This document shows, piece by piece, positions 47,930 through 61,736 of a stretch of 64,000 nt of DNA. The stretch spans positions 28,884,806 to 28,948,805 of the forward strand of contig NC_040011.1 in NCBI RefSeq assembly GCF_000972845.2, written 5' to 3'. Below the pieces are notes generated by a model that saw only the letters and a list, made by a program, of their open reading frames with translations, was not told the origin of the DNA and searched no databases. This DNA is from Larimichthys crocea. Taxonomy: Eukaryota > Chordata > Actinopteri > Sciaenidae. The position numbers were made by a program, and so were the translations under genes. Positions within the stretch are counted from its first letter, which is position 1; every line of letters starts with the position of its first letter.

Positions 47930-50900
47930 TATCTAAGTTCCATAAATCAGACATGTATTTAGTGAACAAGCACAGACCTGTTCACCTGATGACTGTATGA
48001 AAACACATTCACATGCAAATGTTTGACCGTAAACTGCATAATACCTCATGCTCAATAAAACACGTTTTCCCTTTTGGAGCCGTTCTTTATAGGACAACCT
48101 TTATTATTTAAATTACTGATATAGATTCATAATTGAAGACTTCTGTAATGACGGAAAATCAAATTTTGTGTCATTCAGCTTCACTTGTATGTTTACAAAT
48201 TATACTGATGTAGATAAACTTGCATGAGAAAACTGGAAAATAGATTAAAAGCCCAAGCAGTATGAGAGTGTTAACAGGTTTCAGTGTTTTGACGTATGGC
48301 GCCGCTTCGATTACATTTGGATCAGGGATCAGGTTTTTCAAAGACATTCCAAATTAGAGCTCTGCTTAGTATTGGTCAATTATGCAGATATGGTCAATTA
48401 TGTAAAATGAGTATCTCACATCCCCTGGGTACAACTGTAGTCGTTTAGGATTACAGACATCTGGAATTGGCTCACTCACTTTATCTCTGTCACTGTGGAT
48501 CAATGGGCCCTCATGCTAAGCACTTATAATTCCATTTCCCTTATTGCAAAGACCCTACGCTTCCTCTCAAAGATTGGCTTCTAAATCCAGGGATTCTGTA
48601 CTTTGAATTAGTTGCAGCCCCAGTATTTTTTCCATATTTGAATAGCTCCACCATGTAAAAATGTAATGGTCCTCAGACTATCAGGTGACATAAAGGGAGG
48701 CTGCACTAAAGACAGTTTGGATGACAGATGACTGTTGGGAAAATGCCCAACATGACGATCAGTCTCTGTATATATCACACACACCTAAACCCATCTACTG
48801 GCATTGAGTCCACCAAACATATATCATAAATGAATAGGAATTGCCTAGTGAGAATGTTTAATACATAACCCACAACACAAATGCAGCAAACCAATGATAA
48901 GATATGACACTGCAGTGTTTGAATTAAAACCTAACTGGTGTGGAGTGGATGACATTATTTGTTGTTTGGCGAACAAAGAGTCTGTATCCGCGCTGCTACT
49001 GCAGCAGAAAGCAGTCAACATAAGTGGGAAAGATAAAGAAAGCCTGAGAGGAAGACACAAAAGCAAAAAGACGGAGGAGGCATATAAAGAAAATATGGGT
49101 CAGATAAAGAAAGACAGGGAAAGCTCAATGTAAATCAGAATATGTACCAGCCTAATCTAATTATCCATCTTCCTCTTTTAATCAGATGCTTGATTAAAGC
49201 AGGAGATAAAAAAAAAAGAGGTAGGGGACTCAGATGGGTCTATGAGGGAGGAATAAGAGACACTGGATGCCTCAAAAGATGGATTGACTATCCTACAGAA
49301 AAGAAATAAAAAGAGATTGAAAGATAATATAGAGCAGGCAACATAAATACGCTATACTGTATTCTATGCTTAGAGCTGTGCAGCACTTATTAACATAAAC
49401 AGGTGGATGGCAAAATGAAAAAGTATCTGCAGCATATTAAAGCAAGTAGAAGGCTTATATCAAATGGCATTGCACATTGGTATAATACCTTTTTGGGATA
49501 AAATGTCCATATGTCAGCTGAAAGCTGAAAGTATGTGTATGTGTAGGTACATATTTCTTCTTTAACAAATGAACGTCAAAAACATTCATGTTAACATTGT
49601 CTGAATGGTTTCTGTAAAATAGCACTGGGCCTGTTTAACGGGAAAAACTGGCAGAGACTTAAGCAAACCAGTCTCTCATTTGCTACATATGCCAAGAAAA
49701 ACAATGGTTCTATCCAAATCAGAGAGGAATCTGCATTTCATCCATCGCCTCTCACGCCTTTCCTGTTCTTATTTGAACTAAGGGCTATCCGGTATTTGAT
49801 TATTATTAGCCTTATTACACACACTCATTTTTAAAGTTACATTAATCAGCACATCCAGTGAAGGTTTACCTGTAACTTTCTGTAAAAAGAGAAGTGCTAA
49901 TAAGAAAGTATCAACTTTGACATATAGTAGTAAAAGCATGATTTATGCATACTTTAGAGCACAGGGATAAGTAACTGCACCCCTCACCTCTAACGTTCCC
50001 TCAATCTATTATTTATATTCAGCACTGATGTGCTGCATGTCTTACTCACTTTCTCCAAATTGCATAATTCTTGGTTCAGCAGCAAATGACTTCATGACTT
50101 TTTAAAGAGACGTCAGGCAGTTCTGTCTTTCAGGCGTTTTGTCATGCACATCATACTGTACGTGTACTGTGTTTGAGCGTGATGCGTGAGAAGCCAGCAA
50201 TAATTCTGCATGACCTGAACATTTCCCTTTGGGCTGTACTGGGTACCTAACAGGTTGGGGTGTGGTCCTATCTAATCAGTTCAGCTAAAGAAGCTTAGAA
50301 AATAGGCACTTGAACAAAAACTGTCAAAATCAATTTTTCTGCTAACTAACTTCTTATCGGAGTTCCTGGGAAAAGTCTGAAGTATGCAGAAAAAGTAGTA
50401 GGATTGTGTTTCAGGACAGGGGCACCGTGACTGTGCAGGAGTAGCAAAGCTTGAATCTGTTTCTGTCGTAGCCTGACATCCCAAACACCAGCCTGAAAGT
50501 TTGCTCATACAGTATGTTGTCAGCTGGCCTTGCTGTGAAATCCTTAGCCTGACAGTGATGAAATGGATAAGCGCTCTTAATGCTCTGTAAACATGCAACA
50601 CCATTGTTGCTTGATGCAACACTTGATTTCCCTCCATTTGCTTCAGTTTCATCTCATTGCGCTACAGAAAAGGTAGGCGGTCCTACACCGATATGAGCTC
50701 AACAATACATTCTGTATATTATAAAGATTCCCAATCTGCTGGGACAGAGTGCAACAGAGGATATACGCACTGTCAAGGATATGTTTTGTATTGTATCTTG
50801 CAGACATACTGTAGGACTGAAAAAAACAGGCATACGCTACCATTTGCTGACCTCTTCATTTCACGCGTAAGCCATAAAGTATTCATGTAAATCAGACTAA

Positions 50901-53134
50901 GCTGTATGTATGGTAAAACAAATGCCTTTTGATTCCAGTTATTTCTCACTAAATTCTCTAGAAACTGTAACAGCAGCAGCAGAGCCTGTTTGAAATGAAT
51001 CTCATTGGAGTTTGACCGACCTTTAAAATTATATTTACGACCCAGACGCAATCCCAAAGTAGAAAATTTGCCTCGATATATACATTTTTTAAATGACTGG
51101 AGAACTGACAAGAAAAAAATTAAATCAAGTGCTTCTAGTTAGTGAGTGCGGGCCAATAATGCAGTGGCATTTCACAGCTGAGATATTTTCTCATACAGTT
51201 TGAGCAGACACCATGAAATAGCCTATAAAGGTGTTGTCAAAACACACCGTATAGCTAGCTGTAAAACCTGCATGCAGTGTTGTTAAAGTGCTGTTATGGT
51301 AAATGTAGCCACATGAAATGACAGCTTGACATCTGGTGTTGTCAATGTCTTTGACTTTTTTCTCCTATTATGCCCTTCCTTATCTTTTCTTACCCTTTTG
51401 TCTTGATCTCCTTTTCTCTTATACTCTATGAAATGCTGACCTCCTCCTGTTTCCTCAACCTTTCCCCGCATGTCTGTTCAAGAACACACCCAACACTTCC
51501 AGCCCTTTTGCTTCTTTCATGCTGATTCTCAGATTTAGTGGTTCATTACTGTCCTCGCAACTCCTCCTTCGCAGCTCTTCCTTGCATGCCTCTTGCTTAT
51601 CGTCCAACTCATCCTAATTCCCTCGCCCCTCTTTCTCCTTTCATTCCCCTCTCCTCCTCCTCATCAGTCAGAGGAACAGCCGAGTTCTTCATCAAGCAGA
51701 CGTCAAGCATCTGTCAGAGCCCAGGCCAGACTTGGCGTGATTGATTTTTTTGCCCACCTGCGTCTTTCGTAATGACCAACTGTCAGTTGTTTTACTGCCC
51801 GCACTGCCTCCCCTCAGTATCGCCTGTCACTGCAGCATCCAGAGGCTAAATCTCTCAGCTCAGACCTACAGTGCATTATCTAGCTTGTCTTCAGATAAGA
51901 TTTATGTAGGTATACCATAGAGCGTGCTCGTCCACCCTCCAATCACAGAGAAGAATGCTATCAGGGAAGGTTATTTTAAAGAAACAAATCGTTTGCATTC
52001 TGAAGGCGAGCACAATATCTCTTTTACGCTCAAAGTTTTCAATTATTTCCAGGCAATGACTTTTCTGACAGAAGCTAATAAATGTCTGTTTGGACTTGTA
52101 AGCACAATGCTGTGTTTTGATTTGGTCTCGTTACAGCTTGTAAAACAGTTTGGGAGCTGAGGCAGCAGACTATTTTGAGTAGAATGAAATGGTAACTCTG
52201 GAGCTTTGCCACACAGTCGAGCACTGGAAAGACATATTTCCTGTGTGGCAAGCCAATATAATTCTAAATGGGGACTCAGCACGTCCTATTGATTAGTATG
52301 AAAAGAAGGAATTTAGAATTGATCTCTAAACAACATGCTATAACAAGTGAATGACATCTCCACGTGTTATTTTCTTTTCTCAAGATCAAACTTTGCAAAA
52401 AGTGTTACGTGTTCTGTGTTTTGATCCACGCGTTTCAAACTTGCTTACAATGTCGCACGCTGTTGAACAAAATCTAGGCTAAATAATTCGGACCTGAATG
52501 GACACCAAGGCTGAACAAGCCATGTAAATTTCACCGTGAGGGTATAAAGTTCAGTGGATTTTGTACAAGGCACAAGATGTTACTTCTTCAACTGAGCTCA
52601 GACCTCAGTATGACTCCAAACATTGGATGATGAAAACATGTCAGGAACACTTTCAAAAACTCTCTCGTGTCCCATGGAGGCCTCCAGACTCAGTGAGGAT
52701 GTATAAGAGGAGTTTCAAACTGGAAGCAAAAAGTGAAAGCAGGGGTACAGCACTTCCCCTAGCTGCACTCACCTGGATTCAGAGCTTCTTTGATCACCAA
52801 AGAGGTCAGGTGCATCTTCCGGATCTGGAGTAAGGCACACCTCAAAATCTCACTCTCTTTCTCTACTTCCTGTAGCTGTTTATCACTAGTAACCTTTCCT
52901 TCACTCCTTTCCCTCCATAGTCTCCTTCCCTTGCCCTCTTTCTCTCAATCTTCCTGGCAGGGACAACAGAGTGCCCATAGAGAGCAGGGATGCAGCAGAA
53001 GGCAACTTTGAAAGAGAGCTCTGGCTGCAAACCTTTCATCTAGTGCTGTACCTGGCCAAGGCATGCTGCAGGATAGCTTGGCTGTCAGAAGGCATACAGC
53101 AGAGGAGGGAGGAGGTACGAGACAACAGCAGAGG

Positions 53135-53159
53135 AATGAAATGAAATGAAATGAAATGA
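53135..53159. repeat. (AATGA)5 pentanucleotide array
   Basis: Five perfect units of AATGA within a longer purine-rich stretch (about 53080-53380). Confidence 0.9.
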
Positions 53160-53869
53160 GCGGGGAAAGAGAAAAAATAAAAAATAAAAAAAACTTTCCT
53201 CTCTAGTATTAATAATCTACTTATGTTTTTGCCAGGCCCCCAAAAAAAGAGTGAGTAAATGAAGATGAGTGGGAAAGAGACATCAGAGGAAAAAGATGGA
53301 GAGTAGAGAAGTGGGAAGCAGAAGTGGAGCAGAAAGATGTGAGACAGAGAGGCCCTCATGGCTGATAGAGCAGAGCCAATTTACAAAGCTCCTGCTAACG
53401 CAGCTCCTGATTTCACCTAAAATATGTCTAAGACAAAAATCATAGAAAGTGCTTACGTCTGACCAAAAGCGGCATTTCTGCTGTATTGATCAGAGAATGT
53501 AGCCAAGCAGCAAAGGGCAAAGAGAGGTGATTGACATGACACGCTACAAATATCCTACACTGGATTATTAAAGAACATGTTTATGTTTCATGCTCCAACT
53601 GAGCAATTTCTGAAAATTGAAAGGGCTGTAAACACCAACCCGAAGCATGAGAGTGCACTGAAATGATTGCTGTTCATTCAAATCCGAGACTCAGTGCTGC
53701 ATGGAACGTCACAACTTTGGCAGCGTTACTGTGTACATTATCTCAGCATGCCACTGCTTGGTCTACTGCATCTGCTGAAGAGTGTGCCTCCTTGACAGCC
53801 AAAGACTGAGTACTTGGAGACTGTGTGATGTGCCTCAACGGGAGGCAGGAGGGAAGAAGGGAAAGTTAA

Positions 53870-53893
53870 TGTGTGTGTGTGTGTGTGTGTGTG
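53870..53893. repeat. (TG)n microsatellite, 24 nt
   Basis: A pure TG run of 12 units. A 16-base interruption separates it from a short GTGTGTG tail at 53899-53906. Confidence 0.9.
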
Positions 53894-55973
53894 CATAGGT
53901 GTGTGTTTGAGTACCACTCCTCTAAAAACAGGCTCCACACTTCTTTTGGTAAGGCACATAATAACTCAAAAGCCTCCCATTGACAGCGGCTGTCTATAGC
54001 CGTGAAGCACTGTGAGTTTGACAAATGGATTCTCTCATAGCCGTATAGGTTCTGCATGGGAAAATGAGGGAGGAATGTTGCAAGGCAGGTCTGTCCTTAG
54101 CCCTAAATGCCATGTCTGGGAACACAGACAAGCATCATTACTGAGTCAGACCATGCGGTTTAAGGCTGACAAAATGTTGTTTATATCAGTCATGGCCAGC
54201 ACTCTCAATTGTCTGTATCACACAACAGAAACATGGAAATTCATTGTTACAAGTCAGCAGGTATTTACTGTAAAGTGCAATCTGTTCGTGAGAGGCCGTC
54301 ATGAGAAGCAAACAATGCTTTCCAATAAGCCTGGCTTCAATGACTTTTAAATGAGCTTCATTCTTTCTCTCTCCCTTTTGTATCAAAGACAACCTTGATC
54401 AAGTTCATATTAAATGTAAACGCTTCAAACACAAACAGTGTAACCATAGAAACCAAACTCCTAGTTCACATCTTTCTTTTTTTTGTTTGTTACCCCTTCA
54501 TGAAGCCTAACATGCCTTAGAGTGGCTAATAGAAAGCATATCATTGTTTATCAGTTCTGAATGAATTAACTTAAACATTATGTCAATTACAGGATTCCCT
54601 CTGATGGGATGAGACATAGATTAAACCACCAGTGCCACCTGGAATGAAGCAATGGGAATGATGCAAAAACAAATAAATTATGTATAAAGGTGTCAACAAT
54701 AAGACAGTAATCACCAAACAGGAAGAGTCTAACACACAGGGCTATGTTAACGGGTCAATTAAAGCTTCACCATCACAGGAGTGTAAATATTGTTTACATA
54801 AGAGAATTGCACACTCACTCAACCTCTATATTATAAAGTCAACATGCTTTATCCGCACAAACACAGAGAGCTTTGAGAGTGTGGTACTCATCTGCTGGAG
54901 GAGGTTATATGCTGTAAGCTCTTGTCAAGAGGATATGCACAGAGAAAAAAGCCAGCCCAACGGCCTTAAAAAAAAAAGAGGCTGACGAAGCCCTGGACTT
55001 CAGCTATGCAATCCAACAAGTGCATTATGTTTCCACTCAGTGGTGGCGCTGAGGTGGCTGCCAGCCTCCATGTGAGGCAGCTTAACAAAGCAAATCATTT
55101 TTGACATGAATGAACATATTCACACCCATGTCAGTGTTAGCCATTCATTTAAATCAGCAGGGCTCTCAGCAGGTTTTGATGCTTTACATGTACTTTAAAC
55201 ATAGAGACTTTGAGTCCTAATCATGATCCTCCCTCCACGTTCATGCCTCCTACCTCAACTCACACTACTCCTTCCACCTATTACTTTACCTATAGACTTT
55301 ATTTATACCTATAGTATATCGTGATGTAATAAGAAAGAGATGAAAAGAGCATCTTATGTCGTTATGGAAATAAAGAGAGTGCTCACTTCACATAGATAGT
55401 CAAAATGAAGTTAAGGCAGCTTCTTCCTCAAAAACTAATAAAAAGGTATTGGTCTACAGTCTCCTACCACTTGGCTGGAATGGCAGAGAGGTGCTGACGG
55501 AGATGCAAGTTGGGATTGGAGTGGGGAAAGATCCTGCAGAGTGGAGTTAAAAATAGAGCATGGAGTGAAGGAGGGGGGAGGAAGAAGAGGGGGAGGGGAC
55601 GTACCTGTGGGCTCGGAGGCAGCCTAGTTAGCAATGAGCAGCACCACTGTGGACGACGATGGGCTGGAGAGAGAGACAGAGAGAGAGAGAGCGATGTCAA
55701 GAGGGAGATAAGAGAGGGAGGGATGGAGAAAAATGAGAGATGAAGATGAGGATAAAAGTGAGGCGGAAACCAACCGCATGACAAATAATGAGCCAGAAGA
55801 TAGAGAAGGTAAAGGGTAGGGAGGGTGGAAGATAATGAGAAAACAAGTCAGATTACCATGACATCCAATGTTTGAGTCAAAAACAGAAAATAATTTTCCA
55901 GAGGGCTGCGTATGTCAGCAATGACTAGCAATAGTCCGTGACAGATGCACATGCTGGACATACAAATGTCTCT

Positions 55974-56118
<145 letters not shown>

Positions 56119-58400
56119 AAACTTATATTGTAGGTGCATGAGGTGAATATTTTCCAATCTAAGAATCAGTAATTTATGAGTAAGGTAGTCCACCCACGTT
56201 CTAGTTTTACTCACTTAACTTAATTGAAGATGAAAATGCTCTCAGTCAGTAGTAAACTGTATGTGTATCTTTATGCTTCTGGATTCAACAAAAAAGCCAA
56301 CAAAATCCTTAAAAACACCCTCCTTTTCCAACAAAAATAAATGGAAATCATATGCAGTTTCACAGAATGTCTCAGATTTGATATTAGGAATAACAGAAAT
56401 TCCAGTAAGATTCAGCTTTTTGGGCTGAAGACAAATATTGTCACCAGAAGGCAGCCATACAGAGGCAACAGAAACAGTAAACAGTAGCAGTCCCACCATG
56501 GACAATCATTCTGTTGTTTACTTGAGGGCCAGCCAGGTGCAGTGTTTCTTTTTTGTCAGTGTGAAATAATCTGAGAAAACAGAACGCATGGACCATCATT
56601 TGGTTCCTAATAAGCTATTGTTCCCAACCGATTCAGGAGGGATTCCAAGACTTGGCAAGAGAAACTACCGAGCAGCTGTATCAAAAACACCTCCAGATTC
56701 AAGAGCTTAATACTATCCAGTACAAGTATTCAGTAAAAAAAAAACTAAGGAAATGTCTGCTACACTGGAGGTTTTTGATGCTTGTGCATATCAAATTTGT
56801 GGTTGCCTTGACATTACTTGGATCTTGGGAACTCTCATCTACATTTTCTCAAAAACAACTCAATGGCCTGAATAAAGTAAACACACAAAGGAAGCAAGAT
56901 TAACAGTCACCTGTCTGTTTATTAAAATACTCTATGTCTGCTTTGGTAAAATATATTATTTACTGACTCACCATGAATTTTATGCTAAGTTTTGATTTGA
57001 TTTCATGGTCTCTGTGGCCCTAAAATAATGAGAATCAGAACTACAAGCTATTCTAACAATAAACTGGGTATATTCATATGATCACTTAATTTACCTTTTA
57101 CAATTAGGTTTATTTGCTGCATACTGAACAATGAATTATGGTTATAAATCACTCTGAAAGCATTAATTAATTTTCAATACAGCTCATTATTTAGCATATT
57201 AACTAATTCACATGAGGTGAGCTAACAAACCATGGTTAATTATGAACAAAGTGGCTGCATGCCGCCAATCTCTCCTCCTTCTGTCGTCCACCATCGCTGT
57301 CTCTTAATCATTGATGCGCATCCATGTGCCACAATTCACCGTAATGATTGTCTAATGAGAGACAATATGAGGAAAATAGGCCTGTCAATGGATGGATGGA
57401 TTTCTTCTGAATGCTAAAGTACAACCCTGATTCTGAGAAAGTTTGGAGACTATCTAAAACATACTTTTAGCCTGGAAGAACAATTTGAAATGTGGACCAT
57501 AGCACATTTACACTTTACATCAGTCCATCTCAGATGACTGATTTGGATTTGCAAACAGCCTTAATATGAAAACAAGCCAATTAAACATTGTAGGAATGCA
57601 GGACACTCAAACTCCTGACAAATACATTTAAACAGTGAATATAAAAATGTTGTTTGCCAATACTTAAGAAGGGGTTTATATTTATTGTAACAATATTCAA
57701 ACTATACACAGTTATAGAGACATCTGCTGTACATTTCATTCTGATAAACAGTGTCATTTGCACTGCACTCATTTTCACTCACTCCGGATGCTAGTTTCAG
57801 TTAATGTCTAATATCAAAATGTAAATGTGAGATTAGTGTCTATACCAGCAGAAATTAACCGTCTGCTACTGCTAAATAATGACAACTGAGAATGGTCGAT
57901 TTGAGCTGTAAAATCATTCAGCAGTTCTAAAAAGGATATGTTATCACCCAGTAATGAACAACAGATCTCACATGGTGTGATGGCATGGGTTAGAACAATA
58001 TACAGTATGTCTTTCTACCCTGCAAACAATTTTAGTATAGGAGTGTTATAGCAGTGTTATAGTTTTGACTAGAATTATCACAAATTTTACTTCACCACTT
58101 ACTCTCTAATAAAACGTCCATTAAAGGATCGGATGTCAAAAGGGAACAGATTCTGGCAGCACATCCTAATTTCTAGGCATATATTTATATTACCTGATGA
58201 AGACAAATGAAGACAAAGTGATGTTTTACCAGACTTTGTTAGTTGAATATTTTCAGCTAAAAGTCAAGTTTCATTCCCTTTGCATAGCAGCTAATTTGCA
58301 CCTATGCTGATGTAAGGAAATCCCATCGTCACCTCATTCAACAGACCAGAATGAAAATCCAATCAGAAGTAGGTTTTTAGCAGTTTATCTGGGCACATGT

Positions 58401-59262
58401 CGCAGCAGGCTAAGCAAAGCAGTGCAGATGTCCCTCTCCCCAGCAATGGCTCCTCCTGGTGGATCCTGAGGTGTTCCAAAGCCAGATGAGATACATAATT
58501 CTTCTAGTGTGTTCTGGGTCTACCCCATGATCTCCAGTTGGACATGCCAGGAAAACCTCCAAAGGGTGCTCAAGAGGCATTCTAACAGAACCACCTCAGC
58601 ACCACAACAACATTCATGGTGAGGCCATCTACTTTATGGAGGAAACTAATTTCTCCTCATATCTTCTTGTTTCCACAACCTTGTTCTTTCTGTCTTTATC
58701 CAAAGCCCATGACCATAGGTAAGGGTTGGGATGTAGACCAACATATCATGGGCTTTGCTTCAAGCTCAGCTGCCTCTTCACCACAATAGGTACAGGTACA
58801 ACGTCCACATTACTACTGACATCACATCAATTCCACTTTACCCTCTCTCATGGACTCATGAAGACTGCAGTATACTTCACTGCACTCCACTTCACACAAC
58901 CTGAACACTGCTTTCCAACAGATAACTATGGCCTCAGACTCAGAGATGCTGACTCTCATCCCAACTGCTTCACATTTGGCTACAAACTGGCTTTGCCTTG
59001 CATGCTGGAGAACAGAGGAATAATTCTGAACTCCCCAAACCAGGCACTCTCCCTCCCCTGCTGAGACCTTGTCCATGAAGTTCACAGAGAGAACAATGAA
59101 ACCATGGACAACCCTGGTCTAACACCCTCTGAAAAGATGCATGATTTCCCACTGAGAATATAGACACAGCTCTCAATGCACAAGAGACCCATACTCCCGC
59201 AGAAACTCCCACAAGACACTCCTAGAGGCCTTCACTAAGTCCATGAAACACATGGACTGGTG
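58401..59262 (-). mobile_element. decayed Rex3-like (RTE clade) LINE fragment
   Basis: The sequence follows, base by base with many changes, the 3' half of a LINE I recognise as Rex3, which is widespread in teleosts. Landmarks on the plus strand are CGCAGCAGGCTAAGCAAAGC (start), CATGACCATAGGTAAGGGT, GCTGACTCTCATCCCAACTG and CATGAAACACATGGACTGG (end). Coding sense is minus: 58912-58986 still translates to the reverse-transcriptase segment CEAVGMRVSISESEAIV. The segment that would carry the FADD catalytic motif is deleted, and the frame is broken on both sides, so the copy is dead. It is 5'-truncated. Confidence 0.8.
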
Positions 59263-61473
59263 ACATCTAAATAACAATGTAAAAGGTGGATGTATCCTTT
59301 AATATTTTCTTTTAGAAAAGGAAACTCATTACTCTGAGTGGAACATTTGGATCCTCTGAATAGAAACAGGTGTGGCAGTGAAAACCTGGGGTCAGCACAT
59401 TCATGAGGTCCCTCTCACTTAATAGGAAAATCCTGCCTGTAATCACAGTGTTGGAAACAGGTTTGTCATCACCTGTGAACAATATCATCACCTCATCAGT
59501 CTCTCCCTTCTTCCACTCGCTTTTCTCTTCCTCTTTCACTTTATTTTTAAACTGCTAGAAAAATTATGGTATCAGTCTGCATTTCCCTTCCTGTGGGAGT
59601 TAGAAAGATAATCGGGAGGAAACCCTGAGAAAAATATCCAACCTGTGAATATAAATAACTCAAGAATTCTGTCTGGCTTGCTAATATATATGCTTCTGTC
59701 ACCTTCCCTACTGAAAAAAACAGAAAAAAAATAAGTGATTAGGATAACTGGAAGCGTAGCATGAAGCTAAAAGTGAAGGCATTGATGTGGTTAAAAGCTC
59801 AGATGTATACGAATAGTTCACAACGCAATAATTGAGCCAATAAAAACAACTCACCCTTTCTTCACCTTGTTTCGTGATTTCTTTCATTCAGCCACAGGTT
59901 ATACTTGAAATTCTCCAACCTCACTTGCAGTCTGACAGAGGCACTGCTTCAAAAGCAAAACGCCAAAAAGGTGTCAGAAAATGTATGTTTTTGATGTGGA
60001 GACGAAGCCTTTCATAACCACAAACTAGTCTGGCAAACAGATAAAACGTTACCAGAAAATTTCAAGAGCGTGTTTGTGAATTTGATCTCTCTGATACTAA
60101 TTCTGTGAGGATGTCAACATCTTTATCAAGTCAAGTCAGGTTTATTTATTGAGTCCATCATGAAAGTATAAAGCGCTAAGTGCAGACAAGCTTAACTCGA
60201 TTTACAGACGAGACTAGTCAACAAACGCTCAACAAAAAACATGTAATCCATATTCATTGTTAGTTTCCAGTACTCACAACCACAGTTTCCTTTTAGTGAC
60301 CACTGGGATCCGCCCAGTATAACCACAGTCCTCTCCTGTTGGATCCTCAGCCAGCTGTACAAATTGCATAAAATGCACCTATACATCGGCCTTTCTTCAC
60401 CTTTCCTGCTCATGTCCTTTTAGCTGGTCTGTGAGCAGAAGGTGACCACAACCCACTTAATGCCTGACAAATTCCATTAAATATTCCACCAACACCCTAT
60501 CTGTCTTGATCAAATTAAAATGGCTCCCTTTTCTAGGCCATCACAAATCAACTATTAATATGCCAAAAGGGAGTATCATGCAGATAAATGTCAGTAGTGC
60601 AATGTACACAGGCTAATGAGTTTTGAACTCCACAGACACAGTTTGACTCGAATAAAACACAAAGGACAAGAGTGATGACTAGTTCACTATATTCAATTAT
60701 CCTGCTTGAACAGGGGCTGTCGCTGTGCACGGTCAACTCATTCATTTTCAAATAAAGAGAGTAAATTAACTGTCAAAGCTTTGATGGAAAAGAACAGAGC
60801 AACAGCTACAAACATGATCTTCAAGATAAGCTTTTACGTGAACTATTTTCTTTGGTTCATCACCAACTTATACTACATATGGTTGATATCAGATGATATA
60901 GCTTATGTTTCATAAATCACAAGAAAGCATTTTCTTTATCTTTCCTTTTTGTCTTTATCTGCTTTGGGTGACACGATGTCAAAAGAGTACTGCCAGAAAT
61001 AATTTTGGTGGGAACTTTTTGGGGAAACACAAAACTTTTCAAGTCTTAGTGCAGCCATTTTATGAGAAAGGGCGTTGGTTGCCTCTTCCAGAATTAGCTC
61101 AGCACACACACATCTATGCTCATTATCAGTTACACCACAACACACAGGAGCCACTTTGTATCGCCAGGGAAATTCACACATCCTCGCTGCGTTTCCTGGT
61201 ATGACCTCACTCACAACAGAATACAAACACTGTACGTCAACCATCAGTATTTTTCCCAGCATGAGGAAAGCAGTAAAAGGTCTTTTTTTAAACCCCTCAA
61301 AGCTGTTCTTGTTTATAATTGGGCCTGTAACAAAAGGGCCAGTGTGCTTTACTTTTCAAAAGAAATTAACAAATTATGTTTTTTCATTAATTCATTAATT
61401 TTGCTCATTTACTGCATTCACTTACTGTTTTATGACACATTCCGGATTTGCAGACTAATTGAATAAACTGGAT
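59263..61473. other. non-coding, intergenic or intronic
   Basis: No gene recognised; a possible short repeat fragment at 60127-60192 only. Frames of 99-116 codons near 60905-61466 overlap in several frames on both strands and have no similarity. Confidence 0.5.
60127..60192 (+). repeat. possible short interspersed repeat fragment
   Basis: The segment AAGTCAAGTCAGGTTTATTT followed by ATTGAGTCCATCATGAAAG and AAAGCGCTAAGTGCAG resembles the SAAGTCAAGT-plus-TTTATTTAT ends of short repeats frequent in fish genomes. It is too short to place in a family and could be chance. Confidence 0.3.
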
Positions 61474-61481
61474 GTTATTCC

Positions 61482-61728
61482 CAGTGATAGAAGAGGTATT
61501 CAGACCTTTTACTTAAGTAATAGTACGAGCATCAATATATACTTTAAGTACTAGAGGTAAAAGTACTCATTATGCAAAATGGCTGCTTTAAGCTGCTTTA
61601 TATACTGTTGAGTAGTTTTATCTATGACAATATATCATAATTTATTCATTTAAATTATGCATTAATAATCTGTAATCTATAAAAAGTAGTACGTGAGGTA
61701 ATGTACATTGTATGTACTTTCCACATTG
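61482..61728. mobile_element. short hAT-like MITE of the same family, 247 bp
   Basis: The left end reads CAGTGATAGAAGAGGTATTC and continues CAGACCTTTTACTTAAGTAA. The right end reads AATGTACATTGTATGTACTT then TCCACATTG, the other terminus of the same family as the element at 47.1-47.9 kb. The flanking octamers GTTATTCC (61474-61481) and GTTATATC (61729-61736) agree at six of eight positions. No coding capacity is present. Most of the interior found in the longer copy is absent. Confidence 0.65.
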
Positions 61729-61736
61729 GTTATATC

